Assembly (NCBI GenBank): GCA_036873135.1
Contig: JAPTYO010000002.1
Span: forward strand, 23,338,452-23,402,451
Source: Clarkia xantiana subsp. parviflora
Taxonomy: Eukaryota; Streptophyta; Magnoliopsida; Myrtales; Onagraceae
Reading direction: 5' to 3'
DNA length: 64,000 bases
A program made the position numbers and the translations under genes. Each line of letters starts with the position of its first letter. Within the stretch, counting starts at the first letter, position 1. Positions 11,920 through 22,622 of this stretch are shown piece by piece. The notes below the pieces were generated by a model. The model was not told the DNA's origin. It searched no databases and saw nothing but the letters and a program-made list of their open reading frames with translations.

Positions 11920-13930
11920 GATTGATACATATGGAATGTATGTACAAAATGAAAAATCCAAGTAAAGTTTTTTTTATAAAAAGAAATGCAATGCATGCTT
12001 GGAGTTAAAAGCTCAACAACTAAGAGAAGATTTACAATCTATCAAAAAAAATTGTTTTTCCTTAAACATTGCCTATGAGATGTACATGAGATGCATACTT
12101 GAAATGAAATTTCTTCAGTTGTCAGACCTAAAATCTGACCTAAGGCAATTACGTTTTGAAAACGTGGATTTTGAAAGAGTCACCACTAGTTAATTAAAGG
12201 TTAACTAGAAACCTAAATTACCTAGGGAATAACGAATTGAACACATAGGTATAAAATCGGTCTACGGTCAGAGATTAGGTTCGGGGGTTCTATTACGGAA
12301 ATAAAACATTGTTTACAATTCCGCCCTTTCGGTACTCAATTTACATATATGACCATTTTCTTTGAGAAAATTACATGAAAAATCATTACGTTAATTAGAA
12401 AAAATTAAGTCGTACGTTAAAATCAATATTGTACACTAATTTTCCCTAAAACTCGCTACATGGTAGATGATTTAAGAAATATACTCACATGTAAAAAAAA
12501 ATAGGAATAAAAAATGAATAAATGTGAAGCAATTCCTCTGATATGCAAAATCAAGTCACGAAATAGTAAGATGCAACGTGACAAAACTCAACCCATTAAT
12601 ATACAATATAAACAAATTGATTGAATGTGCTCTTATCTTTCTTTAACCATTAGACAATTAAATAATAATTAATATTTCAAATGAAAAAAAGGGAAAATTG
12701 GTGGACACAAGTAGAAGAATTTCTGTGACTATCGACCAGATTAACTTGTGAGGAGAACAGATGGCCCAGAAAATTCTGCCGTAGTAAGACTTCGAGTCCG
12801 AGAAGTAATAAAGAAACAAGAACACTATATAACTTTCTTCGATGTCTTTTCTTTTTTTCTGTCGATTGTTCTCCCCCATTACAATGTAGAGATAAACTCC
12901 TATATATAGTGTCTGGTATAGTCTAATCTAAGCATTAATAATACTGATTTATTCTCCTAATATACTCTAAATATTCTGAATACTTAATACAAATATTCAG
13001 AAAATATACACTACAATAAATATATAAACTATCCTAATTTTGCACAGGAGCATTCTTGGAAGCTTCTCAACTTGTCATATTTAGACATTTCCTCATTTAG
13101 CACGCACATGTCACGCGTGTCGCGCGTGGTCCAAAATTAGGTGTTTACAACAGTTAAGAAAAATTACAAGTTTCCTGAAAATATTTTTTTGTTTTTTTTT
13201 TTAACGAGGAAAAAAAAAATCAACGCATCTTGGTTGCTCAAAATTAAAAAATCAGGTGAATTTTTTTATTTTTGCAAAAAAATAAATACAAGATGCAAAC
13301 TTAAAAATAAAAGTTATATAACTAAGAAATATTACAATTTACTTGAAAGGTTTTTCGAAAATAATGCATATGAGATGCACGTCTTTTGATAAAAAAAATC
13401 AGGTAAAATGTTTTTTAAACAAAGAACCCTAAAACTAAGAGAGCTTACTATTTATCTAAAAAGTTTTTTTAATTAATGCATATTGGATGCATTATTAAAA
13501 ATAAAACAATTCAGTTAAATTTTTTTTTTAAATGATGCATATGGAATGCACTTTCGAAATTAGAAGCTCTAATAGCTAAAGTTGAATTACAATTTTTCCT
13601 AAAAAATGTTTTTTTTTTTTTTTGCATATGTGACGCGCAACCAAAATTACAACTTACCTGAAGAGTTTTTTTTTAAAAAAAATAATGCGTATGAAACACA
13701 AGTTCGAAATTAAAAATTCAAGTAAGAGGTTTTTTTTTTTTAAAAAAAAATCAATGCACATGAAATGCATGTTTGAAAATAAAAATTCTACATTTAAATA
13801 ACTAATTTTTTTGGCCAAATAAATAACTAATTACTTAGCTGAAAATGTTTTTATTTTTTTTAAAAAAATGCAATAAGATGAATGCATAAGAAATAAAAGT
13901 TATAAAAACAATGTTATTTACCTGATAACC
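11920..13930. repeat. AT-rich degenerate array around the solo LTR
   Basis: Units of about 60-110 bp share ATGCATATG-GATGCA, AAAATTACAA and long T or A runs. The array is split by the solo LTR at 12120-13149. The + strand frame 13141-13389 is a product of the low-complexity sequence. Confidence 0.55.
12120..13149 (-). mobile_element. Solo LTR of a related gypsy family
   Basis: On - it begins TGTAAACACCTAATTTTGG and ends TTTTAGGTCTGACA, as in the LTRs at 6701 and 14378 but only 1030 bp long. The flanks are TCAGT (12115-12119) and ACAGT (13150-13154), a 5-bp TSD with one mismatch. No internal sequence or second LTR is attached, so it is the product of LTR-LTR recombination. It lacks the GC-rich module. 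Confidence 0.75.
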
Positions 13931-14353
13931 TTTACAACAACAAAAACACGGATAAAACACGACATGTTAGGGGGTAAAAAATGTGTGGCTTTGCTCTACA
14001 AGGTAGGTTCCACTGATAGGCTCCCGACAAGGTGGTTTCCTCTCTCCATCACAGGGATCACAGGACATTCACAAGCGAGTGGAGTTGTTCTGAGTCGTTC
14101 CGGCGGCTCGGCCGCGCAGTCGTACCCTTACTAACTCTCCGGGGTTCCTAGTTGCCCTGGAATTTAGGCATTTTTGATATTACACTAAAGTGGTTTGTGC
14201 GAGTTCAAACAATGCCACAAAAAAGTTAGTTTAAATTCTACACTTTGTACCTGTAAAAAAACAAAGTTAGACTAAACAAGAGAAAAAAGAATTAAATTAA
14301 ATTAAATTAAAAGACATGGCAAATAAGCGAATATAATGAGCCCGAACCCTCTA

Positions 14354-14377
14354 ACTTCCCCTGCAGAGTTGCCAAAT
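14354..14377 (-). other. Primer-binding-site-like sequence of the nested element
   Basis: Immediately after the LTR end GTCCGACA on the - strand comes TTTGGCAACTCTGCAGGGG. It resembles TTTTGGCGACTCTGCTGG in the outer element. It fixes the element orientation as -. The cognate tRNA was not worked out. Confidence 0.6.
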
Positions 14378-16057
14378 TGTCGGACCTAAAATCCGACCTA
14401 AGACAATATTACGTTTTGAAAATTAAGTGGATTTTGAAAAGAGTCGCCACTAGCTAATAAAGGCTAACTAGAATCCTAAATTATCTAAGCGAATAATGAA
14501 TTAAACACCTAGGTATTAAATCGGTCTGCGATCCAAAATTTGAGTTCGGGAGTTCTGTTACGAATTAAAAAAATATATATTTTTCCTAATCACGCCCTTT
14601 CGGTACTTAATTAACCTATTTGCCAATTTTAAAATTTAAACATGCGTTACGTCGAATTAATCTAACGTTATAAATAAAACTAATTTTTATGTGAAACTAT
14701 CATTAACGACAAATCTAAGCATGAAAAACTATTAAACATCTAAAACTCCTAACTGGGTTAAAACCTAAACGAAACTAAACATACTCAAAATCATGATACA
14801 ATTTAATGATTGCATGTCATATACATCTATACAATAAAATCGTCATCTAATTAGACCTACATCTAAACTATCTAATTAACACGGTTTAATAATAAACATG
14901 AATAATAGGGAATAAATACTGAATAATTAAGTAATTAAAAAATAATATACAATAATAATAATTATTTAAAAATAAACAGCAGGGACTCACCGTTGTCCTC
15001 TCAGATGGACCAAGCAGTGGCCGGCGGGTATGGGCAGCAACGATGGAGCTCCGGCGACGGGCAGGCAAACTCCGGTCCAGCAGCAGCAATCTCCGGCGAG
15101 GCAGGATTCCAGCTACGGGCTCAGCAGGGGCGGCACGAACAGTAGCAACGGACTCCGGCGATGTCGAGCTTTAGGCGAGCTCCGGGTGACAACAGTGAGG
15201 GACGAATTACGGTGATAAATCAAATTGGAGAGGGCAACACCGTAGGGCGGAGCGAGTCGGTGCTCAAGGACTGGGCAACGGGCAGAAATCTTGGAGATTT
15301 GACGACTGTTGGTAGCTCACCGGAGGACTGCTGTCCGTGGTTCAGGGACAGCGTGGCTGCAGCTGGTCACCGGCTGGATGGAGCTTCCATGTCCAAAAAC
15401 TCAAAGCAGCAGCAACCAGCCGGCAAGAAGGCGATGGGCAGTGGGACGAGCTTCGACTCCGGTAATGGCGGCGGTCAGCGCGGCGGTACGAGGTCGTGGT
15501 GTTGGAGGATGGGGTGAGGCTGGGGATGGTCTGAATCAACTACTGTCGGACTAGTCTCGGAGAAAAGTGATCGGGAAGGCTGGACTCGGGAATTGCTATT
15601 GGTCGACGCAACCGGAGCCGAGGACTGCACGGTGGTGCTTCAATGGCGGATGGCGGGGCTCCCTGTTGCAGAAGAAGATGATAGATGCAAATAAATAATA
15701 AAATAATAATAATAATAACTAAACAAACAGTAATTTCTAAGTCTCTGTCGAGAATTTTATTTTTATGTCTTAATCTCCCTCCTTTACATGTAAACACCAC
15801 CCATATTTATACTAATCAAGGCCTAGTCTAATCTAAACAACAAATATTGTTAATTTATTTTGCTAATAAATGCTAAATATTCAGAAATTTAATACTAAAT
15901 ATTCAACAAATATTTTCTGCAATAAATACAAATAACTATCATAATATTGCTCTGAGCATCTTTGGAAGCTTCGCGACTTGCCAAATTTAGACATTTCCTC
16001 ATTTAGGCGCGCCACACGTCACGCGTGTCGCACGTTGTCCAAAATTAGGTGTTTATA
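14378..16057 (-). repeat. 5' LTR of the nested element
   Basis: Nearly identical over 1680 bp to 6701-8385, including the GC-rich module at about 14990-15665. This shows recent insertion relative to the outer element. The + strand frames at 15030-15554 are in this LTR and are not treated as genes. Confidence 0.85.
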
Positions 16058-17014
16058 TATATATATATATATACATATTATGTATTTCTATTATCTACAA
16101 GTTTTTTATATATATATATATGTTTTACTTATTTGTCATTTATATTATATATAAGTTTTATATATATTATATTACTTATTGTCATTTCCTTATGTGTTTA
16201 CACATTATTAAGTCATATATCTGTTTATTTCACTTATTTGTCATTTATATTACCTTTAAATTTTATATATGTACATATTTCATATTTTTCATATTTCATT
16301 ATAAGTTTTATATGTGTTTGTATTACTTTATTTGTCTCAAAACCTTACTAAGTGTTACAAATCAGTCCAGTGAAGTTCATGGTCATTTTAACATGTTTTA
16401 AAAGTTGTTTGCAGTTCAGCCCCGAACTTTTTCGATTGTTACATTTTAACCCAGGATCGTTCCTAGTGTCCCCAAATCTTTGTTAATTGTCACAAATCAT
16501 TCCATGGAAGTTCAATGGCTATTTGAACACATTTTAAAAGTCATATTCGGTTCATTCATGAACTTTTTGATAATTACATTTCGGCGCATAAACATTTTGA
16601 TAATTGCAATTTGGCCCTAATTTTCTTGATAATTGCAACTCGGCCATGAACTTTTTGATACTTGCAATTCAGCCCTCAAAGTGGATATTTTAGATGAAAA
16701 TTTAAACAAGACAAGACAAACCAAAGTAACGAAAGGGCGAATTTATAGCTTGCGAGCTTTTAATACGCAATCAAACCCCCGAACCCGAACCTCTGGGCGC
16801 AGACCATTTCAAGCCCTAGGATGTCAGTATCATGTACCCTAGGAAAATTTAGGATTCTGATTAGCCTTTAATTAATCGGTGGCGACTCTTTCATCTTTCC
16901 GCGATTCGGTTGATAATTACATATTCGACCGATCCCGCCGTTCGCCGATCCAAATACCATATTTTTCAAAACCCGCTCTTTTCCGAGAGCGTTGGCCGGA
17001 TCCGACGTGCGACA
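16058..17014 (+). repeat. 5' LTR of the outer gypsy, second part
   Basis: Continues from 6700 after the nested insertion, matching 23265-23285 and 23819-24728 of the 3' LTR. It is first AT-rich, then contains GGTGGCGACTCTTTC and ends GATCCGACGTGCGACA. The + strand frames 16049-16401 are in low-complexity sequence. Confidence 0.85.
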
Positions 17015-17035
17015 TTTTGGCGACTCTGCTGGAGA
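17015..17035 (+). other. Primer-binding-site-like sequence of the outer gypsy
   Basis: TTTTGGCGACTCTGCTGG follows directly on the LTR end GTGCGACA. The location and the similarity to the nested element's site make it the primer site. I could not match it to a specific tRNA with certainty. Confidence 0.65.
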
Positions 17036-17545
17036 TCTCTATTTAAGAGGGTTTAGGCTTGTTGTGTTTGTCATTTCTGTTTAAATGAAAATTTGTACCA
17101 TATCCGTTTTGACGGTTTATTCGTGTGTTCAGTTTCTAATCTCTTATTTTGAATGCTTTAAATTCTTTCCCACACACACCACACTGGTTACCATCACCCA
17201 CTTGGACATCGAGTATTTTAAAAGCTTAGGGAGTTTAGTAGGGGAATGCGCCCGGAGCGGTTGGACTGCCGGCACGCACCTAAGAAACTCAACTCAATAA
17301 TAGGTATGGGCCCATGATCTTCTATCTAGGTGATTCTCTATAGGGGTAAGGTTCCGTTGTTGTTCGAGAAACTAGAAATACCGTCCTGATAGAGCAAAAA
17401 TCTCACACAGTGCGAAGCTATGAACATGCCGTATTAACTACGGATTTTGCGCACGTTTTTTGAAACTTACAGTTTAATGTATAGAAGGGGCGGGCATCCA
17501 TATGCTCGCAGAATTTTGTGAAATAGTCGAGAGGCACCCACAGGT
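17036..17545 (+). other. Leader of the outer gypsy, non-coding
   Basis: No gene is seen. Phrases such as GAGTTTAGTAGGGG and ATAGAGCAAA are paralleled on the - strand of the nested element near 14150-13990, which supports common descent of the two leaders. Confidence 0.5.
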
Positions 17546-18900
17546 GCATCTGGCACAAACAAGCCACAAACATACTTGTGACTTCGTTCAAGTGGAACAA
17601 ATGGGGTAACCAAACAAGAGTCATTCGCCATGGTTCTGAACCCATGTGATATTCAGCGCCTTCGCCACCTCAATAAAATGAAGAGGGGATCATCTAGCTA
17701 GAGGAGATCTTGGGAGATGGGATCACCAAAACGGAACAGTTCCTCGCCAACATGGCCTCAAAAGTCAAGCGTATCATCGCTTTTTCAACGCCAGGCAGTC
17801 ATGGCAGTCGTAGTATCCATACTTCAACATCTCGAGTACATCTGGCGCAAACAAGCCCCAAACATGCTCGTGACTTCGTTCGAATAGAAAAAACGGGGCA
17901 ACTAAAAAAGAGTCATTTGTTAGGGTTCCTAACTCATGTGATATCCAAAGGCTCCACCACCTCGAGAAAATGAAGAGAGGGTTGTCCATCTAAAAGGGAC
18001 CATGCGAGTCACAACCTTCCGAACGGAACAATCTGTCTTCGACGTGGCCTCAAAGTTCAAGCGCCTTGTCGCTAGTACCCAAGCATTCATGGATGTCGCA
18101 GTCTCCCAGACTCAGCATCTTTAGTCGCGCCTCTTTCTGCGAACGCGACATAATTGATGGATATATTCTCAAAATCATGATTCATTATCGTGTATTCTTA
18201 ACTCTAATTGTCTTTTTATTACAGGTACATCTGGCGCAAGCAAGCTCCAAACGTACTCATGATTTCGTTCAAAAAGAAAAAATGAAGGAAGATGACAAGA
18301 TTTCCCTGTCTGGGTTCCTAAAACCCATACGATGTCCAGCGGCTCCGCCACCTCGAGAAGATGAAGAGAGAATCATCGAGCTAAAAAAGACCTTGCGAGT
18401 AAAGATCAGACAAAAGGAACAATACATCGGCGACATGACCTCCTAAATCAAGCGTCTCATCGCTTTTACATCGCACATACATTCATGACCGTCGCAGTCC
18501 CAAAATTCAACATCTAGAGACACGCCTTCGTCTGCGAAATCAACGGAATTTATTGCTATATTTTCTAATTATACATCAATATTGTGTTCTTTCAAATTCT
18601 AATTTTCGTTTTCTTACAGATACGTCTGACGTGATCAAGCCCCGTGCGTACCCGTGATTTCAAAACGAATGTGGCAAATATGCCAGACTACTCTGTCAGG
18701 GTTTCTAACTCATGTGATATTCAATGTCTTGGCCACCAAAACATATAAAAAGGGGATCATCCATCTAGAGGGGGTCTGCGAGATATGACCACCCGAACGG
18801 AACAATAAATCCGTCAACACGACCTCCCAGGTCGAGTGTTCACTCTTTTCAGCACCAAAATGGTCATGGCTACCGCAATCTCTCAGAATTCAACATACCA
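17546..18900 (+). repeat. Four diverged tandem copies of a 290-395-bp unit
   Basis: Each unit starts near CATCTGGCGCAAACAAGC (about 17546, 17838, 18227, 18623). It then passes through CTCATGTGATATCCA-type and CCACCTCGA-AAATGAAGAG phrases, a GGAACA-T-CGCCAACATGGCCTC phrase and a TCAACATCT phrase. It stands where gag-pol should be. No domain is recognised in any frame; short frames at 17710-18446 share repeated peptides because of the array. Confidence 0.7.
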
Positions 18901-19394
18901 AGTCGTGCCTTAACGTGCGGTCCATAATGAAGGCAACAAATCAACCTTGATGAAGCTTCATGCACTACTTATGTGTTTCTCGGTCAAGCTTCAAATCTGC
19001 AATGTATTACTTTTCGGTCTGTCGCAAAGGATCCTGGATCCTGACCAAAGATGTAGACATTCATGCTCAAGCTTGTTTTCAACAGTTATCAGAGCCCTTA
19101 ATGATGAGGTCCCTTCAGAAGTTTCATCTGTCTACTTGCCAGAAGAGAGAATATCACAAAGTGGATGAAAATGCTCGTTTTTGCGCTTTCTCTTCGTAAC
19201 GAGTAAAGAATATCCAAAATGGATGCATTGCCCGTGGGGCATATGTCTGAACCCATTGTTTCTAGAAGAGGGAAAATTATTTATGAACATAATGAATCCC
19301 TTCTTTTTTCATTCATTGTGATCTCAATATTCTCTGTCATCATATGCATGCTTTGACATTAACGTCAACCTCCCTCTATTTCTGTCTTCAGGAA

Positions 19395-20318
19395 CAATGT
19401 CTCTCCGGAAGAAAAATGACACCATGATAAAGTCATTCACAAGGACGTCCTTGCCTAATCCATATATATACTTCATGAGGAAGGATCTGGGCATCGATAT
19501 GATCTTTCCAAAGGCATCCATTGGTCACAGATTCATACCAGTGGCCATCAAGTACTTCACCAAGTGTGCCGAAGCCATCACATTGGCATCAATTACAGCC
19601 AAGGTGGTTGAACGTCTCATCAAGTGAGGCATCATCGTGCATACGGTGTCCAAAGTCAATTGAAATTGACAACATCGAGATCTGAACATCAAGTTAATTG
19701 ACGAGTTGTTTGAAAAATTCAAGATCAAGCACACGAACTCGTCCCCATATCACACGTTGAAGAATGGTGCGGTAGATGCAGAAAATAAAGGAAGATCATT
19801 GAGGAAATGATTGTCATACAAGGATGGCAAAGACAAGCTGCCTCAGGCATTCACTGCCTATGGGACCTCGATCCGAACATCATCTGGGGCAACTCCATTT
19901 TCCCTGTCTACAAAACAGAAGCATGTCACCGATAAAAGCGGAAAATCCTTCCACTTGGTTCCTCACTAAGTCATAAATGGAGGAATCTGAGAGGGTGAAG
20001 CGCACTTACATGAGCAATCAAGCCTCATTGACGAAAGTGTCTCACTGCATTATGCCACGGGCACTTTTACCAGAAGTGCATGGTTCGAGCGTTCAACAAA
20101 GAAGCGCGCTCCAGAGAATTACACCAAGCGACCTAGTCTTTCAAAAAATTTCCCGAGCCAATCCAGATTCTCGGGGCAAGTTCATCCACAACTATGAAGG
20201 ACCATTAGGTGACATTAACAAAAATCTTAGTGGAAGAGCCATGATCATCGATAACATGGAGGTGCAAAGACCCCCCAGTCTAGTCAACATGGACGCTATC
20301 AAGTATAATTATCCTTGA
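19395..20318 (+). pseudogene. gypsy integrase remnant, core and C-terminal part
   Basis: From about 19500 the + strand reads GHRFIPVAIKYFTKCAEAIT, then ASITAKVVERLIK, which matches the gypsy integrase core after the first catalytic Asp. After stops and a frameshift come KLIDELFEKFKIKHTNSSPY and then NGAVDAENK, the second part of the core with the conserved SPYHP-NG region. The piece at 19977-20318 ends with KFIHNYEGPLGDINKNLSG and PSLVNMDAIKYNY, like the C-terminal segment of plant gypsy integrases. The first part of the core, the zinc-binding region and everything upstream (gag, protease, reverse transcriptase) are missing. It is inactive because of stops between the blocks. Confidence 0.8.
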
Positions 20319-20324
20319 GAGAGT

Positions 20325-21290
20325 TCGCAACCAAAAAGCGAGCTTGCGAAATTGAGAGAAAATTCCCGCTAAACTGAAAACCTAAAAGGGCGGTTTAGGC
20401 AAAATTTAGGGAAGAGGGGCGTGATTGAAAATCACTCAAAAGGGCGATCACGGTAAAAGGAGAGGAAATAAAATCCCCGCTAGGTTGAAAACCCGAAAGG
20501 GAGACCTAGGCAAAAATTAGGGGAACCGAGAGGTGCGATAAAAAAAAATGATCGTAGCAAAAGGAGAGAAATCCGAGAGAGAAAAAAAAGAATAAAAAAA
20601 AGACAAAATGAGAAAAAAAAGAGATTTTTGTGGACAACTGTAATTATCACCAGGTAGATATGAAGAATCGCAGTGGTCAACATTGTCTGAGCTGCCCCGA
20701 CCAGCTCACAGAGACGCACCTAGGCAGGTGGACAATGAATGAATGCTCTAAAAGGGATTTCCATCAAGAGGGGATTTTCAGTCAACCCCGTGAGGAAGAC
20801 AGGCATAAAGGCTCCACAAAAGCAGCATTGCCATCAATTGGATGTCTCAGAAAAGAAGCAAAAGCATTATGCAACACACCGCTGAAAGAAATTCATTCAT
20901 CAAAGAATGGGGCATTCTCATGCCCAGCCATCCAAAGCTATGCAAAATAGACAAGCGGGACTTTTACGGTCTATTCTGGTAAGTCGCATTTCAATGGAGC
21001 ATCATTTTTAAAAAGAACTTCAAAATTTGAGAGAAAATTCCCGCTAAACTGAAAACTTGAAAGGACGGTTTATGCAAAATTTAGGGAAGAGGGACGTGAT
21101 TGAAAATCCCTCAAAATGGCGATCATGGCAAAAGGAGAGAAAATAAAATCCCCGCTAGGTTGAAAACCCGAAAGGGCGGCCTAGGCAAAAATAAGGGGAA
21201 CCGAGTGGTGCGATCAAAAAGTGCTCGTAGCAAAAGGAGAGAAATCCGAGAGAAAGAAAGCAAAAAAAAAAAAACACAGCACATCAAAAT
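20325..21290 (+). repeat. Non-coding block present twice
   Basis: The phrases ATTCCCGCTAAACTGAAAAC, GGGAAGAGGG-CGTGATTGAAA and CCCCGCTAGGTTGAAAACCC occur at about 20350-20600 and again at 21020-21280. About 400 bp of unrelated sequence lies between. The frames at 20630-20950 and 21100-21327 show no domain. Confidence 0.7.
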
Positions 21291-21349
21291 GAGTGCATTT
21301 GTTAGAGTGGGGCGTTCAAATGCCTAGCTTCCCAGAGTTATACGGAATC

Positions 21350-21965
21350 GGCAAGTGGGACTGTTACATTCTGCTCTCACAAACCGCTTTTCAAGGACGA
21401 GTAGGATTGTTACAGTCTGTTCCTACAAGTCAACCCCACGGCAAGCGAGACTGTTACAGTCTGCTCTCGCATGTCGCCCATCAACGACGAGTAGGACTGT
21501 TACAGTCTGTTCCTACAAATCAATCTCACGGAAAGCGGGACTGTTACAGTCTGTTCGCGCAAGTCGTCCATCAACGACGAGTAGGACTGTTCCTACAAGT
21601 CAACCCCACGGCAAGCGAGACTGTTACAGTCTGCTCTCGCAAGTCATCCATCAAGGACGATTAGGACTATTACAGTCTGTTCCTACAAGTCAACCCCACG
21701 GCAAGCGAGACTGTTACAGTCTGCTCTCGCAAGTCACCCATCAAGGACGAGTAGGACTGTTACAGTCTGTTCCTACAAGTCAACCCCACGGCAAGCGTGA
21801 CTGTTACAGTCTGCTCTCGCAAGTCACCAATCAAGGACGAGTAGGACTGTTACAGTCTGTTCCTACAAGTCAAGCTCACGGCAAGCGGGACTGTTACAGT
21901 CTGCTTTCGCAAGTCGCTTTTCAAAGACGAGTAGGACTGTTACAGTCTGTTCCTACAAGTCAAAC
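21350..21965 (+). repeat. 90-bp tandem repeat near the 3' end of the outer gypsy
   Basis: About seven units contain GACTGTTACAGTCTGCTCTC and AGTAGGACTGTTACAGTCTG. Each holds short palindromes such as GACTGTTACAGTC. One unit (about 21575) is shortened. The array is the + orientation counterpart of 8870-9445. The frame 21355-22131 merely reads through. Confidence 0.9.
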
Positions 21966-22014
21966 CTCATTACCGCACCAATGCAGGCACCGCCATCCAA
22001 GACGTGCATCCTCC

Positions 22015-22490
22015 ATCACCCCAGCACCACCGACAATCGGAACCTGTAGTTATCCAACTTCCGAGAGTCACAACCCGACGAACGGAGCCTTTAGGTGTTC
22101 AGCCTCCGGAAGTCACCATCGGGACCTGTAGTTATCCAGCTTCCGAGAGTCACAACCTGACGAACGGAGCATTTAGGTGTTCAGCCTCCGCAAGTCACCA
22201 TGGACAATCGGGACCTGTATTATCCAGCTTCCGAGAGTCACAACCCGACTAACGGAGCCTTTAGGTGTTCAGCCTCCGCAAGTCACCACCGATGATCGGG
22301 ACCTGTAGTTATCCAGCTCCCGAGAGTCACAACCTGACGAACGGAGAATTTAGGTGGCCTCCGCAAGTCACCACCGATAATCGGGACCTGTAATTATCCA
22401 GCTTCCGAGAGTCACAACCCGACTAACGGAGCCTTTAGGTGTTCAGCCTCCGCAAGTCACCGCTAACGATCAGGACCTATAGATGTCTAG
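22015..22490 (+). repeat. Tandem repeat of about 85-90 bp
   Basis: The phrases GGGACCTGTAGTTATCCAGC, TTCCGAGAGTCACAAC and GCATTTAGGTGTTCAGCCTC recur about five times. It is contiguous with the preceding array but of a different sequence. It lies about 130 bp before the 3' LTR. Confidence 0.85.
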
Positions 22491-22622
22491 CTTCTGAAAG
22501 TTGTATGTTTATTTCGTATGCAATGTAATTAGTTAGCCGGGAAGACCCAAAAATCAGTTGTTTGTCTTTGAACATACGTTCGTTGGACCACATCCATGAA
22601 TACATGCTCAAAGAAGGGCAAC

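Larger units (their letters stand above)
6701..16057 (-). mobile_element. Nested non-autonomous LTR retrotransposon without genes (LARD-like)
   Basis: Two nearly identical LTRs (6701-8385 and 14378-16057) enclose about 6 kb. On the - strand the LTR begins TATAAACAC and ends GGTCCGACA. It is followed at 14377-14354 by TTTGGCAACTCTGCAGGGG, a primer-site-like sequence close to that of the outer element. A purine tract CCAAAGAGGGGCAAAC precedes the other LTR. The flanks are (TA)n, so the TSD TATAT is not diagnostic. The interior holds no gag or pol, only tandem repeats and a solo LTR, so any movement would depend on proteins from another element. Confidence 0.85.

Noticed and set aside
16049..16401. 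Tyr/Phe/Ile-rich + strand frames of about 100 codons
   Set aside because: They lie in AT-rich LTR sequence; the other LTR copy is broken in the same place. Hydrophobic composition is due to TA-rich DNA.
21350..21965. CRISPR-like appearance of regularly spaced repeats (also 8870-9445)
   Set aside because: This is plant nuclear DNA; the spacers are themselves repeated, so these are simple tandem repeats inside retrotransposons.
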